Source of the DNA: Rhizobium sp. CCGE 510
GTDB taxonomy: Bacteria; Pseudomonadota; Alphaproteobacteria; Rhizobiales; Rhizobiaceae
Length of the DNA: 64,000 nt
Direction: 5' to 3'
Assembly: GCF_000292525.1 (NCBI RefSeq)
Contig: NZ_AEYF01000002.1
Location: 124,001-188,000, forward strand
Shown: in pieces, positions 35,221 to 41,602 of the stretch
Layout: the number at the start of each line of letters is the position of its first letter
How positions within the stretch are numbered: position 1 is the stretch's first letter
Position numbers and translations under genes: made by a program
The notes under the pieces: generated by a model
The model's database searches: none
What the model saw: the letters and a program-made list of their open reading frames with translations, nothing else
What the model was told of the DNA's origin: nothing

Positions 35221-35320
35221 GCGGCGGCATCTCGTCCCCGCGGCAATCTTGTTGTCCGCCGAGCAATCTTGTTGTCCCCGCGGCAACTTTATTGTCGCCG
35301 AGCGACTTTGTCGTCCGCAC
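35221..35320. repeat. 20-bp direct-repeat array upstream of bla
   Basis: Four units in exact 20-bp register at 35241, 35261, 35281 and 35301, with a degenerate fifth at 35221. The shared core is GCAATCTTGTTGTC (units 2 and 3), diverging to GCAACTTTATTGTC and GCGACTTTGTCGTC. The array fills the space between dmeF's stop and the bla start and is not coding (period not a multiple of three). It might be a set of regulator sites on one face of the helix. Confidence 0.8.
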
Positions 35321-35325
35321 GCCGA

Positions 35326-36288
35326 TCACGCGGCGCGTGTGACCTCGACCGTCACATGCGACAATTCCGTCAGCGCCGAAAGCCTGCCCTTGTAGAAGGC
35401 CGGCTCCCGCGGCTCAGAGGTGACGACCGCGACGATCGCCGCATGGTGGCCGGGGCCGACCTGCCAGACATGCAGATCGGTGATCCGGTCTTCCTCCGTC
35501 TCGATCGCCTCGCGAATCTCCTTCGGCAAAGTCTCACCGTGCGGGACGACGTCGAGAAGGACGCTGCCTGCGGATTTCAGCAGGCTCCAGGACCAATTGG
35601 CGATGACCAGGCCGCCGACGATGCCCATCAGCGGATCGAGCCAGAGCCAGCCGTAGAGGCTGCCGAGCGTCAGCGCCGCGATGGCAAGCACCGAGGTCAA
35701 GGCATCGGCGATGACATGCAGATAGGCGGCGCGGATATTGTTGTCGCCGGGCTTTGCGTGATGGGCGTGATCGCCATGGCCGTGATGGTGATGGTGCGCA
35801 TGATTGCCATGCGCGGTATGGCCGCGGCCGGAAAGCAGCCAGGCGCTGACGAGATTGACGGCAAGGCCGATCACCGCGACGGCGATCGCCTGGGCAAAGC
35901 CGATCGGTACAGGATTTGAAAGGCGCAGCCAGCTTTCCCAGGCCATCAGCAGTGCGATCAAAGCCAGAACGATAGCGCTGGCGAAGCCGGCGAGATCGCC
36001 GAGCTTGCCGGTGCCGAAGGTGAAACGCGGATTGCGCGCCTGCCGGCGGGCGAAGAGATAGGCGAGCGCCGAAATCAGCAGAGCGCTGGCATGGGTCGAC
36101 ATGTGCCAGCCATCGGCGACCAGGGCCATGGAGCCGTAGACGGTGCCGGCGGCGATTTCCGCCACCATCATCACCGCCGTCAGCGCGATCACCAGCCAGA
36201 TGCGCCGCTCGTTGCGCTGATGATCGGCGCCGAGGAAGACATGATCGTGTTCAAAGGTATTCATTGCTTTCCCGATTCCGGCACTCAT
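35326..36288 (-). CDS. dmeF: DmeF cobalt/nickel cation diffusion facilitator
   Basis: 320 residues from the ATG at 36288 with AAGGAG 7 bp upstream; GTG at 36306 would add six residues. Six membrane spans; CDF metal sites at GSMALVADGWHMSTHASALL and AAYLHVIADALTSVLA (HxxxD). A histidine-rich cytoplasmic loop (HGNHAHHHHHGHGDHAHH, about 156-175) is typical of DmeF. It exports Co2+ and Ni2+. It follows dmeR by 23 bp as in the R. leguminosarum dmeRF operon. Confidence 0.93.
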   Translation of the reverse strand: MSAGIGKAMNTFEHDHVFLGADHQRNERRIWLVIALTAVMMVAEIAAGTVYGSMALVADGWHMSTHASALLISALAYLFARRQARNPRFTFGTGKLGDLAGFASAIVLALIALLMAWESWLRLSNPVPIGFAQAIAVAVIGLAVNLVSAWLLSGRGHTAHGNHAHHHHHGHGDHAHHAKPGDNNIRAAYLHVIADALTSVLAIAALTLGSLYGWLWLDPLMGIVGGLVIANWSWSLLKSAGSVLLDVVPHGETLPKEIREAIETEEDRITDLHVWQVGPGHHAAIVAVVTSEPREPAFYKGRLSALTELSHVTVEVTRAA

Positions 36289-36311
36289 TACAGGCTCCTT
36301 CGTCACGGCAC

Positions 36312-36584
36312 TCAGCGGATATAGGTTCTGAGCACTTCCGATATTTCCTCGACCGCTTCCGCCCTCGCCGCGTCATCGACGGCATTCAGCACATGTTCGC
36401 GCAGGTGATCGTCGAGCACCTCGCCGGTCAGCCCGGTCAGGGCGCCGCGGACGGAGGCAAGCAATTGCAGGATCTCGCCGCAGGGGCGCTCAGCCTCGAG
36501 CGCCCGTTCGACCGCCTCCATCTGCCCCTTCAGGCGGCTGACACGGGCGACGAGCTTCTTTTTCTGCAGCGTGGTGTGGGACAT
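36312..36584 (-). CDS. dmeR: DmeR, RcnR/CsoR family Ni/Co-responsive repressor
   Basis: 90 residues from the ATG at 36584 with AGGTGAG upstream. An all-helical RcnR/FrmR-type protein. The four RcnR nickel/cobalt ligands occur at matching positions: His3, Cys35, His60 and His64. It represses the dmeRF operon until Ni2+ or Co2+ binds. A textbook operator for this family, a G-tract flanked by inverted arms, lies just upstream at 36601-36620. Confidence 0.94.
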   Translation of the reverse strand: MSHTTLQKKKLVARVSRLKGQMEAVERALEAERPCGEILQLLASVRGALTGLTGEVLDDHLREHVLNAVDDAARAEAVEEISEVLRTYIR

Positions 36585-36600
36585 GGACAGCGCTCACCTA

Positions 36601-36620
36601 TAGTATAGGGGGGTATACTA
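36601..36620. promoter_or_regulatory. DmeR operator in dmeRF promoter
   Basis: TAGTATA-GGGGGG-TATACTA, perfect 7-bp inverted arms around a G6 tract, 17 bp upstream of the dmeR start. RcnR-type regulators recognise G/C tracts flanked by such arms (family knowledge). Confidence 0.85.
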
Positions 36621-36680
36621 TCAACGGCGCCGGCCAATATCAAGGCTGATGGGCTGTTTCAGCGTCCGGCTCTGACGCCA

Positions 36681-36709
36681 TTGACAAACGCCGCGTTTCC
36701 GACGATTGA
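36681..36709 (+). promoter_or_regulatory. Candidate sigma-70 type promoter for the leader/GNAT transcript
   Basis: TTGACA at 36681-36686 is a perfect -35 match; 17 bp later GATTGA (36704-36709) is a weak -10. The leader-peptide ATG at 36716 would then be at or very near the transcript start, which would require a leaderless or very short 5' end; a slightly different promoter is possible. Confidence 0.35.
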
Positions 36710-36715
36710 TGCCCC

Positions 36716-36766
36716 ATGATCAAGAACGCGCACCAGAGCCGCTCGTATTTTTGGCTGTACCTGTAA
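36716..36766 (+). CDS. Attenuator leader peptide rich in aromatic codons
   Basis: A 16-codon open frame, MIKNAHQSRSYFWLYL, ending in TAA at 36764-36766. It holds TAT-TTT-TGG-CTG-TAC in a row (Tyr, Phe, Trp, Leu, Tyr), the kind of sensor run seen in pheA, pheST and trp leaders. Segment 1 of the attenuator (36738-36744) lies just before this run, so a ribosome stalled on the Tyr/Phe/Trp codons would cover segment 1. I infer control by charged aromatic tRNAs. No obvious Shine-Dalgarno is present (CGATTGATGCCCC), which is a weakness. Confidence 0.7.
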   Translation: MIKNAHQSRSYFWLYL

Positions 36767-36842
36767 AGGGCGGCCGGACAAGATCATATTGTCAACAAGC
36801 CGCCGTCAGGCGGCTTTGTTGTATCGGCAGCGTCCTGACGGC
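36738..36842 (+). promoter_or_regulatory. Ribosome-mediated transcription attenuator upstream of GNAT gene
   Basis: Four segments can form mutually exclusive structures. Protector: 36738-36744 GCCGCTC pairs with 36768-36774 GGGCGGC (one G-U). Antiterminator: 36769-36774 GGCGGC pairs with 36799-36804 GCCGCC, and a nested GACAA/TTGTC hairpin (36777-36781, 36789-36793) closes the gap between them. Terminator: 36797-36804 AAGCCGCC pairs with 36809-36816 GGCGGCTT, loop GTCA, then TTTGTTGT. A further alternative, 36802-36810 GCCGTCAGG with 36834-36842 CCTGACGGC (9 bp), would also break the terminator. Read directly from sequence; no folding energies computed. Confidence 0.75.
36797..36822 (+). terminator. 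Intrinsic terminator of the attenuator
   Basis: 8-bp stem AAGCCGCC / GGCGGCTT with tetraloop GTCA, followed by TTGTTGT. With one bulge, the stem can extend outward by CAAC/GTTG pairs. It lies 45 bp upstream of the acetyltransferase start codon, so it would stop transcription before the gene. Confidence 0.75.
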
Positions 36843-36866
36843 AGACTATCAAAGGACGCGAAGACC

Positions 36867-37361
36867 ATGACCGAAATCGAAGACAGTGAAATTTCATTGA
36901 TGCGCCCATCGGTGGCGACGATCCGCGCCGCCAAGCCGCGCGACCTGCCCGAACTCAACGCGATGATCGCGCTGCTTGCCGCCCATCACGGCGATGCGGC
37001 GGGAACGACGCCGGAGCAGCTGGAGCGCGACCTGTTCGGCCCACTGCCGTGGATCACGGCGCTGGTTGCCGAAACCGACGAAGGGCTGATCGGCTACGCC
37101 ATTCTGGTGCCGCTCTACAGGGCACAAGAGGGAAAGCGCGGCATGGACCTGCACCATCTCTTCGTGCGCGACGGCCATCGCGGTCATGGCACCGGCCAGT
37201 TGCTCGTCGACCGGGCGCGCGAGACCGCGCGCAATGCCGGCTGCGGCTACCTCTCCGTCAGCGCCGCGACCGGAAATGTGCTGGCGCACCGCTTCTACGA
37301 ACAGATGGATTTCACCCCGCGGCCGGTGACCGGCATGCGCTATATGCAGTCGATCGCTTGA
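36867..37361 (+). CDS. GNAT family N-acetyltransferase under an aromatic-codon attenuator
   Basis: 164 residues from the ATG at 36867 with AAGGAC upstream; the frame continues upstream through the terminator but that part is leader. Core: IRAAKPRDLPELNAMIALLAAHHGD (alpha1), LVAETDEGLIGYAILVPLY (beta2-3), LHHLFVRDGHRGHGTGQLLVDRA (acetyl-CoA loop R/HGxGxG/L) and AATGNVLAHRFYEQMDFTPR (C-terminal). Family substrates range from polyamines to amino acids. The leader with Tyr/Phe/Trp codons suggests a substrate or product linked to aromatic amino acids (inference). Confidence 0.88.
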   Translation: MTEIEDSEISLMRPSVATIRAAKPRDLPELNAMIALLAAHHGDAAGTTPEQLERDLFGPLPWITALVAETDEGLIGYAILVPLYRAQEGKRGMDLHHLFVRDGHRGHGTGQLLVDRARETARNAGCGYLSVSAATGNVLAHRFYEQMDFTPRPVTGMRYMQSIA

Positions 37362-37374
37362 GCTGTGGGCTCTT

Positions 37375-37425
37375 TCGCATGTCGTTGCCGCAAAACCGCG
37401 GCACACTTTTGCACGACATGCTTTA
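37375..37425 (+). repeat. Short hairpin repeat, unit P
   Basis: GCATGTCG / CGACATGC ends with a GCAAAACCGC...CACTTTTGC interior. TTA at 37423-37425 is the stop codon of the minus-strand cytochrome c gene. Almost identical to 15491-15542. Confidence 0.88.
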
Positions 37426-38337
37426 GCGCCCCGGCACGGCCTTCAGATAGGCCGCGATCGCCTCGCGGTCAGCGGCCGGCAGATGGGCAATGTTCTGCTG
37501 CACATCGACCATCGAACCGCCGACGCTATCGAAATCTGGCGTGAAACCGGTTTCGAGATAGCTGGCGATATCGGACCCACTCCAGCCGCCGATGCTTTTG
37601 GAGGCCGGGGTGATATCGGGGATGCGGCCCTTGCCTTCCGGATTGGGGGCGCCGGCGAGCCACTGATCCGCCTTAAAGCCGCCGAGCGCATCGCGCGGCG
37701 TATGGCATTCGCCGCAATGACCGGGGCCTTCGACAAGATATTGCCCGCGCTTCACCTTCTCATCGCTTTTGGCCAAGGCGACGCGCGGCTGGTCGTTGAA
37801 ATAGAGGAATTTCCAGCCGCCGAGCGCCAGCCGGATGTTGAAGGGGAACGGCAGCTCATGCGGGGCCGCGACGTTGGCGCTCTTCGGCAGGGTTTTCAGG
37901 AAGGCGAAGAGATCGTTGACGTCCTTGTCGCTCATGCGGGCATAGGAGCCATAGGGAAAGGACGGGTAAAGATGCTCGCCGCTTGGGCCGACGCCGCGTT
38001 TCATCGCATTGCCGAACTCAGCCAGCGTCCAGGCGCCGATGCCGGCCTTCTCATCGGGGGAGATATTCGGCACGTGGAAGGTTCCGAACGGGCTCTTCAG
38101 CGCCAGCCCGCCCGAGAGTGTCAGCCTGGCATCGCCCTCGGAACCGGGAGCTGAATGACAGCTGACACAGCCGCCCGCCCAGAAGACCATCTGACCGTTG
38201 GCGGGATCCGGGGCACCAAGACCGGCAAAGTGGCTTTCCGGCAGCGGATCGGGCGCGGTCACCAGATAGAAGGCGCCTCCGCCGAGCACGGCGACGCCGA
38301 TCAGACAGAGCAATAACCGGATGAACCTGCGGACCAT
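37423..38337 (-). CDS. Membrane-anchored diheme c-type cytochrome
   Basis: 304 residues from the ATG at 38337 with GGGGAGG upstream. An N-terminal span (FIRLLLCLIGVAVLGGGAFYLV) anchors it, with two cytochrome c domains in the periplasm: heme 1 at Cys57-x-x-Cys60-His61 (CVSCH), heme 2 at Cys208-x-x-Cys211-His212 (CGECH). The layout resembles the cytochrome subunits of gluconate/alcohol dehydrogenases, but lacks their third heme and no dehydrogenase subunit is adjacent. Electron partner unknown; gcd, 3.4 kb away, passes electrons to quinone and is not expected to need it. Confidence 0.88.
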   Translation of the reverse strand: MVRRFIRLLLCLIGVAVLGGGAFYLVTAPDPLPESHFAGLGAPDPANGQMVFWAGGCVSCHSAPGSEGDARLTLSGGLALKSPFGTFHVPNISPDEKAGIGAWTLAEFGNAMKRGVGPSGEHLYPSFPYGSYARMSDKDVNDLFAFLKTLPKSANVAAPHELPFPFNIRLALGGWKFLYFNDQPRVALAKSDEKVKRGQYLVEGPGHCGECHTPRDALGGFKADQWLAGAPNPEGKGRIPDITPASKSIGGWSGSDIASYLETGFTPDFDSVGGSMVDVQQNIAHLPAADREAIAAYLKAVPGR

Positions 38338-38439
38338 GCCCCGCCTCCCCTTTTGCCGACATTTGGCCGCCGGTCGATCCCACATAAGGCGATCCGCGCC
38401 AGCGGCAAGGCTGGCGCGGATCGTGGTCTATCTTTGTTT

Positions 38440-38475
38440 TGCGCCATTCCGGACGCAAACTGCTGCACGGCCTAC
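38440..38475 (+). repeat. Short hairpin repeat, unit P, truncated copy
   Basis: GCGCCATTCCGGACGCAAAC followed by TGCTGCACGGCCTA: the left part matches the copies at 5122 and 26020, and the right part is lost. It lies at the 3' side of the minus-strand cytochrome c' gene, 4 bp beyond its stop. Confidence 0.55.
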
Positions 38476-38478
38476 CGC

Positions 38479-38919
38479 TTACTCCTTGAGGCGATAGGCC
38501 TTGTGACAGCCGCCACAGCTGGCGCCGAGTGTGTTGACCGTGGCGCCGACAGCCGCGGCATCGGCCGGAAGCTGGGCGAGCGCGGTTTCGGCATCGGCTG
38601 AGAGCTTGGCGGCGCGCGCCTTGAAGTCATCCATGTTTTCCCAGATTTTCGGGCTCGCTTCTTTATCGCCCGTTTCCGTGCCCGGCTTGAACTGATCAGG
38701 GAACACCTTGGCTGTTGCGGCGATCGTCGTCAGCGCCGCCTTCACCGCTTCGGCATCGTAAGGCTTGGTGCCCTTGGCGATCGCTCCCAGGGCGCCTGCC
38801 GCCCCGCCGATCTGCTTCATCAGCGCGATGCGCGAATCATGGGTGCCGTCGGCGGCGGTCACCGAACCGAAGGCCATGCCGGCGATCGCTAGTGCCGCAG
38901 CTACTGCTTTCCAATTCAT
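38479..38919 (-). CDS. Cytochrome c' / c556 family protein
   Basis: 146 residues from the ATG at 38919 with GAGAGG upstream. A signal peptide (1-23, ALAIAGMAFGSVTAA) precedes a four-helix-bundle domain with the single heme site at the C-terminus, Cys135-x-x-Cys138-His139 (SCGGCHKAYRLKE), diagnostic of cytochrome c'. Such proteins bind NO or act in periplasmic electron transfer. Same strand as the diheme cytochrome, 141 bp upstream of it, so possible co-transcription. Confidence 0.92.
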   Translation of the reverse strand: MNWKAVAAALAIAGMAFGSVTAADGTHDSRIALMKQIGGAAGALGAIAKGTKPYDAEAVKAALTTIAATAKVFPDQFKPGTETGDKEASPKIWENMDDFKARAAKLSADAETALAQLPADAAAVGATVNTLGASCGGCHKAYRLKE

Positions 38920-39200
38920 ATTCCTCTCCATTTTTCCTCGACCTAGAGCGGCCGATGGCCAATCTGCACCGGGAGGATGACAAAATCTACGCGTCCAGCT
39001 AGTCACAATTTGCCGGATCACCATAAAAACAGCGTGATAAGCAGCGAGCAGACCCCACGGGCCGGCGGTGCAACGAGTACACGATGCCGTTGCGCGTGAT
39101 TGGACGTCTAACGCTGGAAACCGTTGTCGAGGTCGTATTCGAAGCAAGGTAAAATGTATTTCTAGTGCCACTCCCGAGCGATCACCCGAGTTATCTAAAC

Positions 39201-40082
39201 CTATATATCCGCCAGCCTTGCCGCAAGGAAGTCGATGAGAACCCGCGCAGCCATCGGGAGGTGCTTTCGGGAAACGTAAAGAGCATGGATGCCAAGCGTG
39301 GTTGGCTTCCATTCCGGCAAGACGACAACCAGCCTACCCGTCTGAACCTCCTGATCGGCGGCAAAACAAGGCAGCGTTGCGATGCCGAGACCGGACAGAG
39401 CGGCACGCCGGAGAGCGAGAGCGTCATTGGTCTGGAAGGTACCTTCCACAGAAATGACGACCTGCGATTCAAGATTATTCAGCGACCATTCCGTCCCCCC
39501 AAGGTGGGTGTAGGTGAGGCACCTATGGTCGTTGAGGTCCTCTAGTCCCTTCGGAGTCCCGAATTCCCCGAGATAGCGCGGCGAGGCGTAGAGCCGCGAC
39601 GAGCACTCTCCCAGCCGTTTCGCGATCAAGGACGGGTCCAGGCGGTTGGCGATCCTTATCGCCAGATCGATGCGGTCCTGCACAAGGTCGATCGTCCGAT
39701 CGGAAATCTGTAAATCGACCTTGATGCGCGGATAGACGTCCGCAAAATCTGAAAGCAGCGGGATGAGCTGCGCCTCGGCCAGAATGCTGGGTGCCGTCAC
39801 CCGAAGGAGACCACGCGGAGTATCGGCATGGTTTGCGACTTCCGTGACCGCGTCGGCAACACGGACGATGTCCCGACACATTTCAAGAACGCGTTCACCC
39901 GCCGATGTCAGGCTCAGCTGCCGCGTCGTGCGGTGGAGAAGCCTTGTTCCTGACCAATCTTCCATGGACGCGATGTAGCGCGAGGCCATTGCCCGGGACA
40001 TGCCCAATTCTTCGGCTGCGCCGGAAGCGCTGCCGTGCTCGACGGTCTTCAACAAAACTTTTGCCGCGATTACCCGGTCCAT
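39201..40082 (-). CDS. LysR family transcriptional regulator
   Basis: 293 residues. Winged HTH at 1-60 (VLLKTVEHGSASGAAEELGMSRAMASRYIASMEDWSGTRLLHRTTRQLSLT), substrate domain from about 92. The HTH is of the AaeR/DmlR-like group. It is divergent from the DsbA-like operon with 94 bp between, which is the usual regulator/target arrangement. GCAACA-type repeats in that gap are candidate binding sites. Confidence 0.92.
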   Translation of the reverse strand: MDRVIAAKVLLKTVEHGSASGAAEELGMSRAMASRYIASMEDWSGTRLLHRTTRQLSLTSAGERVLEMCRDIVRVADAVTEVANHADTPRGLLRVTAPSILAEAQLIPLLSDFADVYPRIKVDLQISDRTIDLVQDRIDLAIRIANRLDPSLIAKRLGECSSRLYASPRYLGEFGTPKGLEDLNDHRCLTYTHLGGTEWSLNNLESQVVISVEGTFQTNDALALRRAALSGLGIATLPCFAADQEVQTGRLVVVLPEWKPTTLGIHALYVSRKHLPMAARVLIDFLAARLADI

Positions 40083-40099
40083 TTATTCGCTCGATTCAT

Positions 40100-40163
40100 G
40101 CAACATTCTGTCGATCATGGTGGCGTTTATCTTTGATCCTCGCAACATTATATTTTCGCAACA
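40100..40163. promoter_or_regulatory. GCAACA direct repeats between LysR and DsbA-like genes
   Basis: GCAACATT at 40100-40107 and 40142-40149, and GCAACA at 40158-40163, in the same orientation inside an A+T-rich divergent promoter region. They may bind the LysR-type regulator; only repetition and position support this. Confidence 0.3.
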
Positions 40164-40176
40164 CAAGGAGATCGTA

Positions 40177-40845
40177 GTGACCACCGACATCGAACTTCAA
40201 TATTTCTTCGACCCTTTCTGCGGCTGGTGTTACGCAAGCGCACCCGCACTCGCTGGCCTCGCCGACAAGTTCGGAGACAAGCTCATGATGCGCCCGTCGG
40301 GATTGTTCGCTGGAGGGCAGCCGGTCTCGTCGATCGCCGACCACGCCTGGCGCAACGACCAGAGGATCCAGGCTCTCACCGGGCAACGTTTCTCCAAGGA
40401 GTACCATCAGAACGTCCTGCTCGCACCGAACGGTATTTTCGACTCCGGGCCTGCGACGCTGGCGCTGACCGCACTTGGCGAACACGATATGAAGCTTGAG
40501 CCTCGTTTCCTGCATGCCATCCAAATCGCTCGCTATGTCAACGGGCGCGACACGTCCAACGTCCAGGAGGTGGCGACGGTCGCCGTTCAGGTCGCTGGTG
40601 AGCGTGGCGTCGAACTGACGGTTGAGACGTTCGACGGGAGGCTCCGGAACGACACCGATTTGCGCGAGCGCACGCTGGTGCGGGTGGAAGACACCCAGCG
40701 TCAGATGAGCACGCTCGGCATTCGCGGAGTTCCGCAGCTCGTCGCCGTCATCAACGGCGAGGCCCACGTCCTCAGCGGCGAGGCGCTATATCAAGGTTCG
40801 GCTCATCTCGTCGCAGCGCTCGACGAGCTCCGCGCAGACGCATGA
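40177..40845 (+). CDS. DsbA family (FrnE-like) thioredoxin-fold protein
   Basis: 222 residues from a GTG at 40177 with AAGGAG 6 bp upstream; longer in-frame starts cross the promoter. No signal peptide, so cytoplasmic. The active site is Cys15-Gly-Trp-Cys18 in FFDPFCGWCYASAP, the cis-proline region is STLGIRGVPQLV. The helical insert resembles FrnE/2-hydroxychromene isomerase relatives. It is the first gene of a three-gene operon with an NAD(P)-binding protein and an MBL-fold protein, suggesting a redox or detoxification role. Confidence 0.87.
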   Translation: MTTDIELQYFFDPFCGWCYASAPALAGLADKFGDKLMMRPSGLFAGGQPVSSIADHAWRNDQRIQALTGQRFSKEYHQNVLLAPNGIFDSGPATLALTALGEHDMKLEPRFLHAIQIARYVNGRDTSNVQEVATVAVQVAGERGVELTVETFDGRLRNDTDLRERTLVRVEDTQRQMSTLGIRGVPQLVAVINGEAHVLSGEALYQGSAHLVAALDELRADA

Positions 40846-40873
40846 AACATCAATCCCAACCAGGAGTATCATC

Positions 40874-41482
40874 ATGAAAATCGCTCTTATCGGCGCTTCC
40901 GGTCAGGCCGGTTCCCGCATCCTGTCCGAATTGTCAGCTCGCGGCCATACAGTCACCGCGATCGCCCGAGATCCCTCCAAGATCGCATCTCTCTCCAACG
41001 TCATCGCCGCTTCTGGCGACATCGAGGCACCTGATGCTCTCGCAGAGGTTCTGAAGGGCCATGACGCAGTCATAAGCTCGGTGCATTTCTCCGCCAGCGA
41101 TCCGGACAAGCTGCTTGGCGCAGTCAAGGCCTCCGGCGTTCGTCGTTACTACGTGGTGGGCGGGGCCGGCAGCCTTGAAGTCGCGCCAGGCGTCCTCCTC
41201 GTCAACACGCCCGAGTTTCCGGCGATCTACAAATCCGAAGCGCAGGGCGGCGTCGACTACCTCAACAAGCTCAAAGCTGAAAACGACCTCGACTGGACCT
41301 TCTTGTCGCCTTCGGCCGTATTCGTCCCCGGCGTGCGGACAGGAATCTTCCGCCTCGGCAAGGACCAGCTCCTGACGAACGAAAACGGCAGCAGCATTTC
41401 CTTCGAGGACTTCGCCATCGCACTCGTTGACGAGGTCGAAGCTCCGGCCCACGTCAGGCAGCGGTTTACCGTCGGCTACTGA
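40874..41482 (+). CDS. NAD(P)-binding atypical SDR (YwnB/NmrA-like)
   Basis: 202 residues from the ATG at 40874 with AGGAG upstream. The N-terminal MKIALIGASGQAGSRILSEL is the GxxGxxG motif of atypical SDRs; ARDP follows strand 2. The family (YwnB, NmrA-like, BVR-B-like) reduces quinones, flavins or senses NADP. No catalytic tyrosine motif of classical SDRs is seen. Second gene of the operon, 28 bp after the DsbA-like gene. Confidence 0.85.
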   Translation: MKIALIGASGQAGSRILSELSARGHTVTAIARDPSKIASLSNVIAASGDIEAPDALAEVLKGHDAVISSVHFSASDPDKLLGAVKASGVRRYYVVGGAGSLEVAPGVLLVNTPEFPAIYKSEAQGGVDYLNKLKAENDLDWTFLSPSAVFVPGVRTGIFRLGKDQLLTNENGSSISFEDFAIALVDEVEAPAHVRQRFTVGY

Positions 41483-41602
41483 TTCAACCTTCCAAACCTC
41501 AATCCGGCGCTCCAGCGTGGGCGACATCATTCGGGTGTCGGCTGCGGCCTCTCTGCCTCGAGCGCAGGGTCTGGCCCGTCCACAAACCTCGGGAATCCTA
41601 CG

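Noticed and set aside
35221-35320. 20-bp array considered as a CRISPR
   Set aside because: Units are contiguous, imperfect and have no unique spacers, and there are no cas genes in the window.
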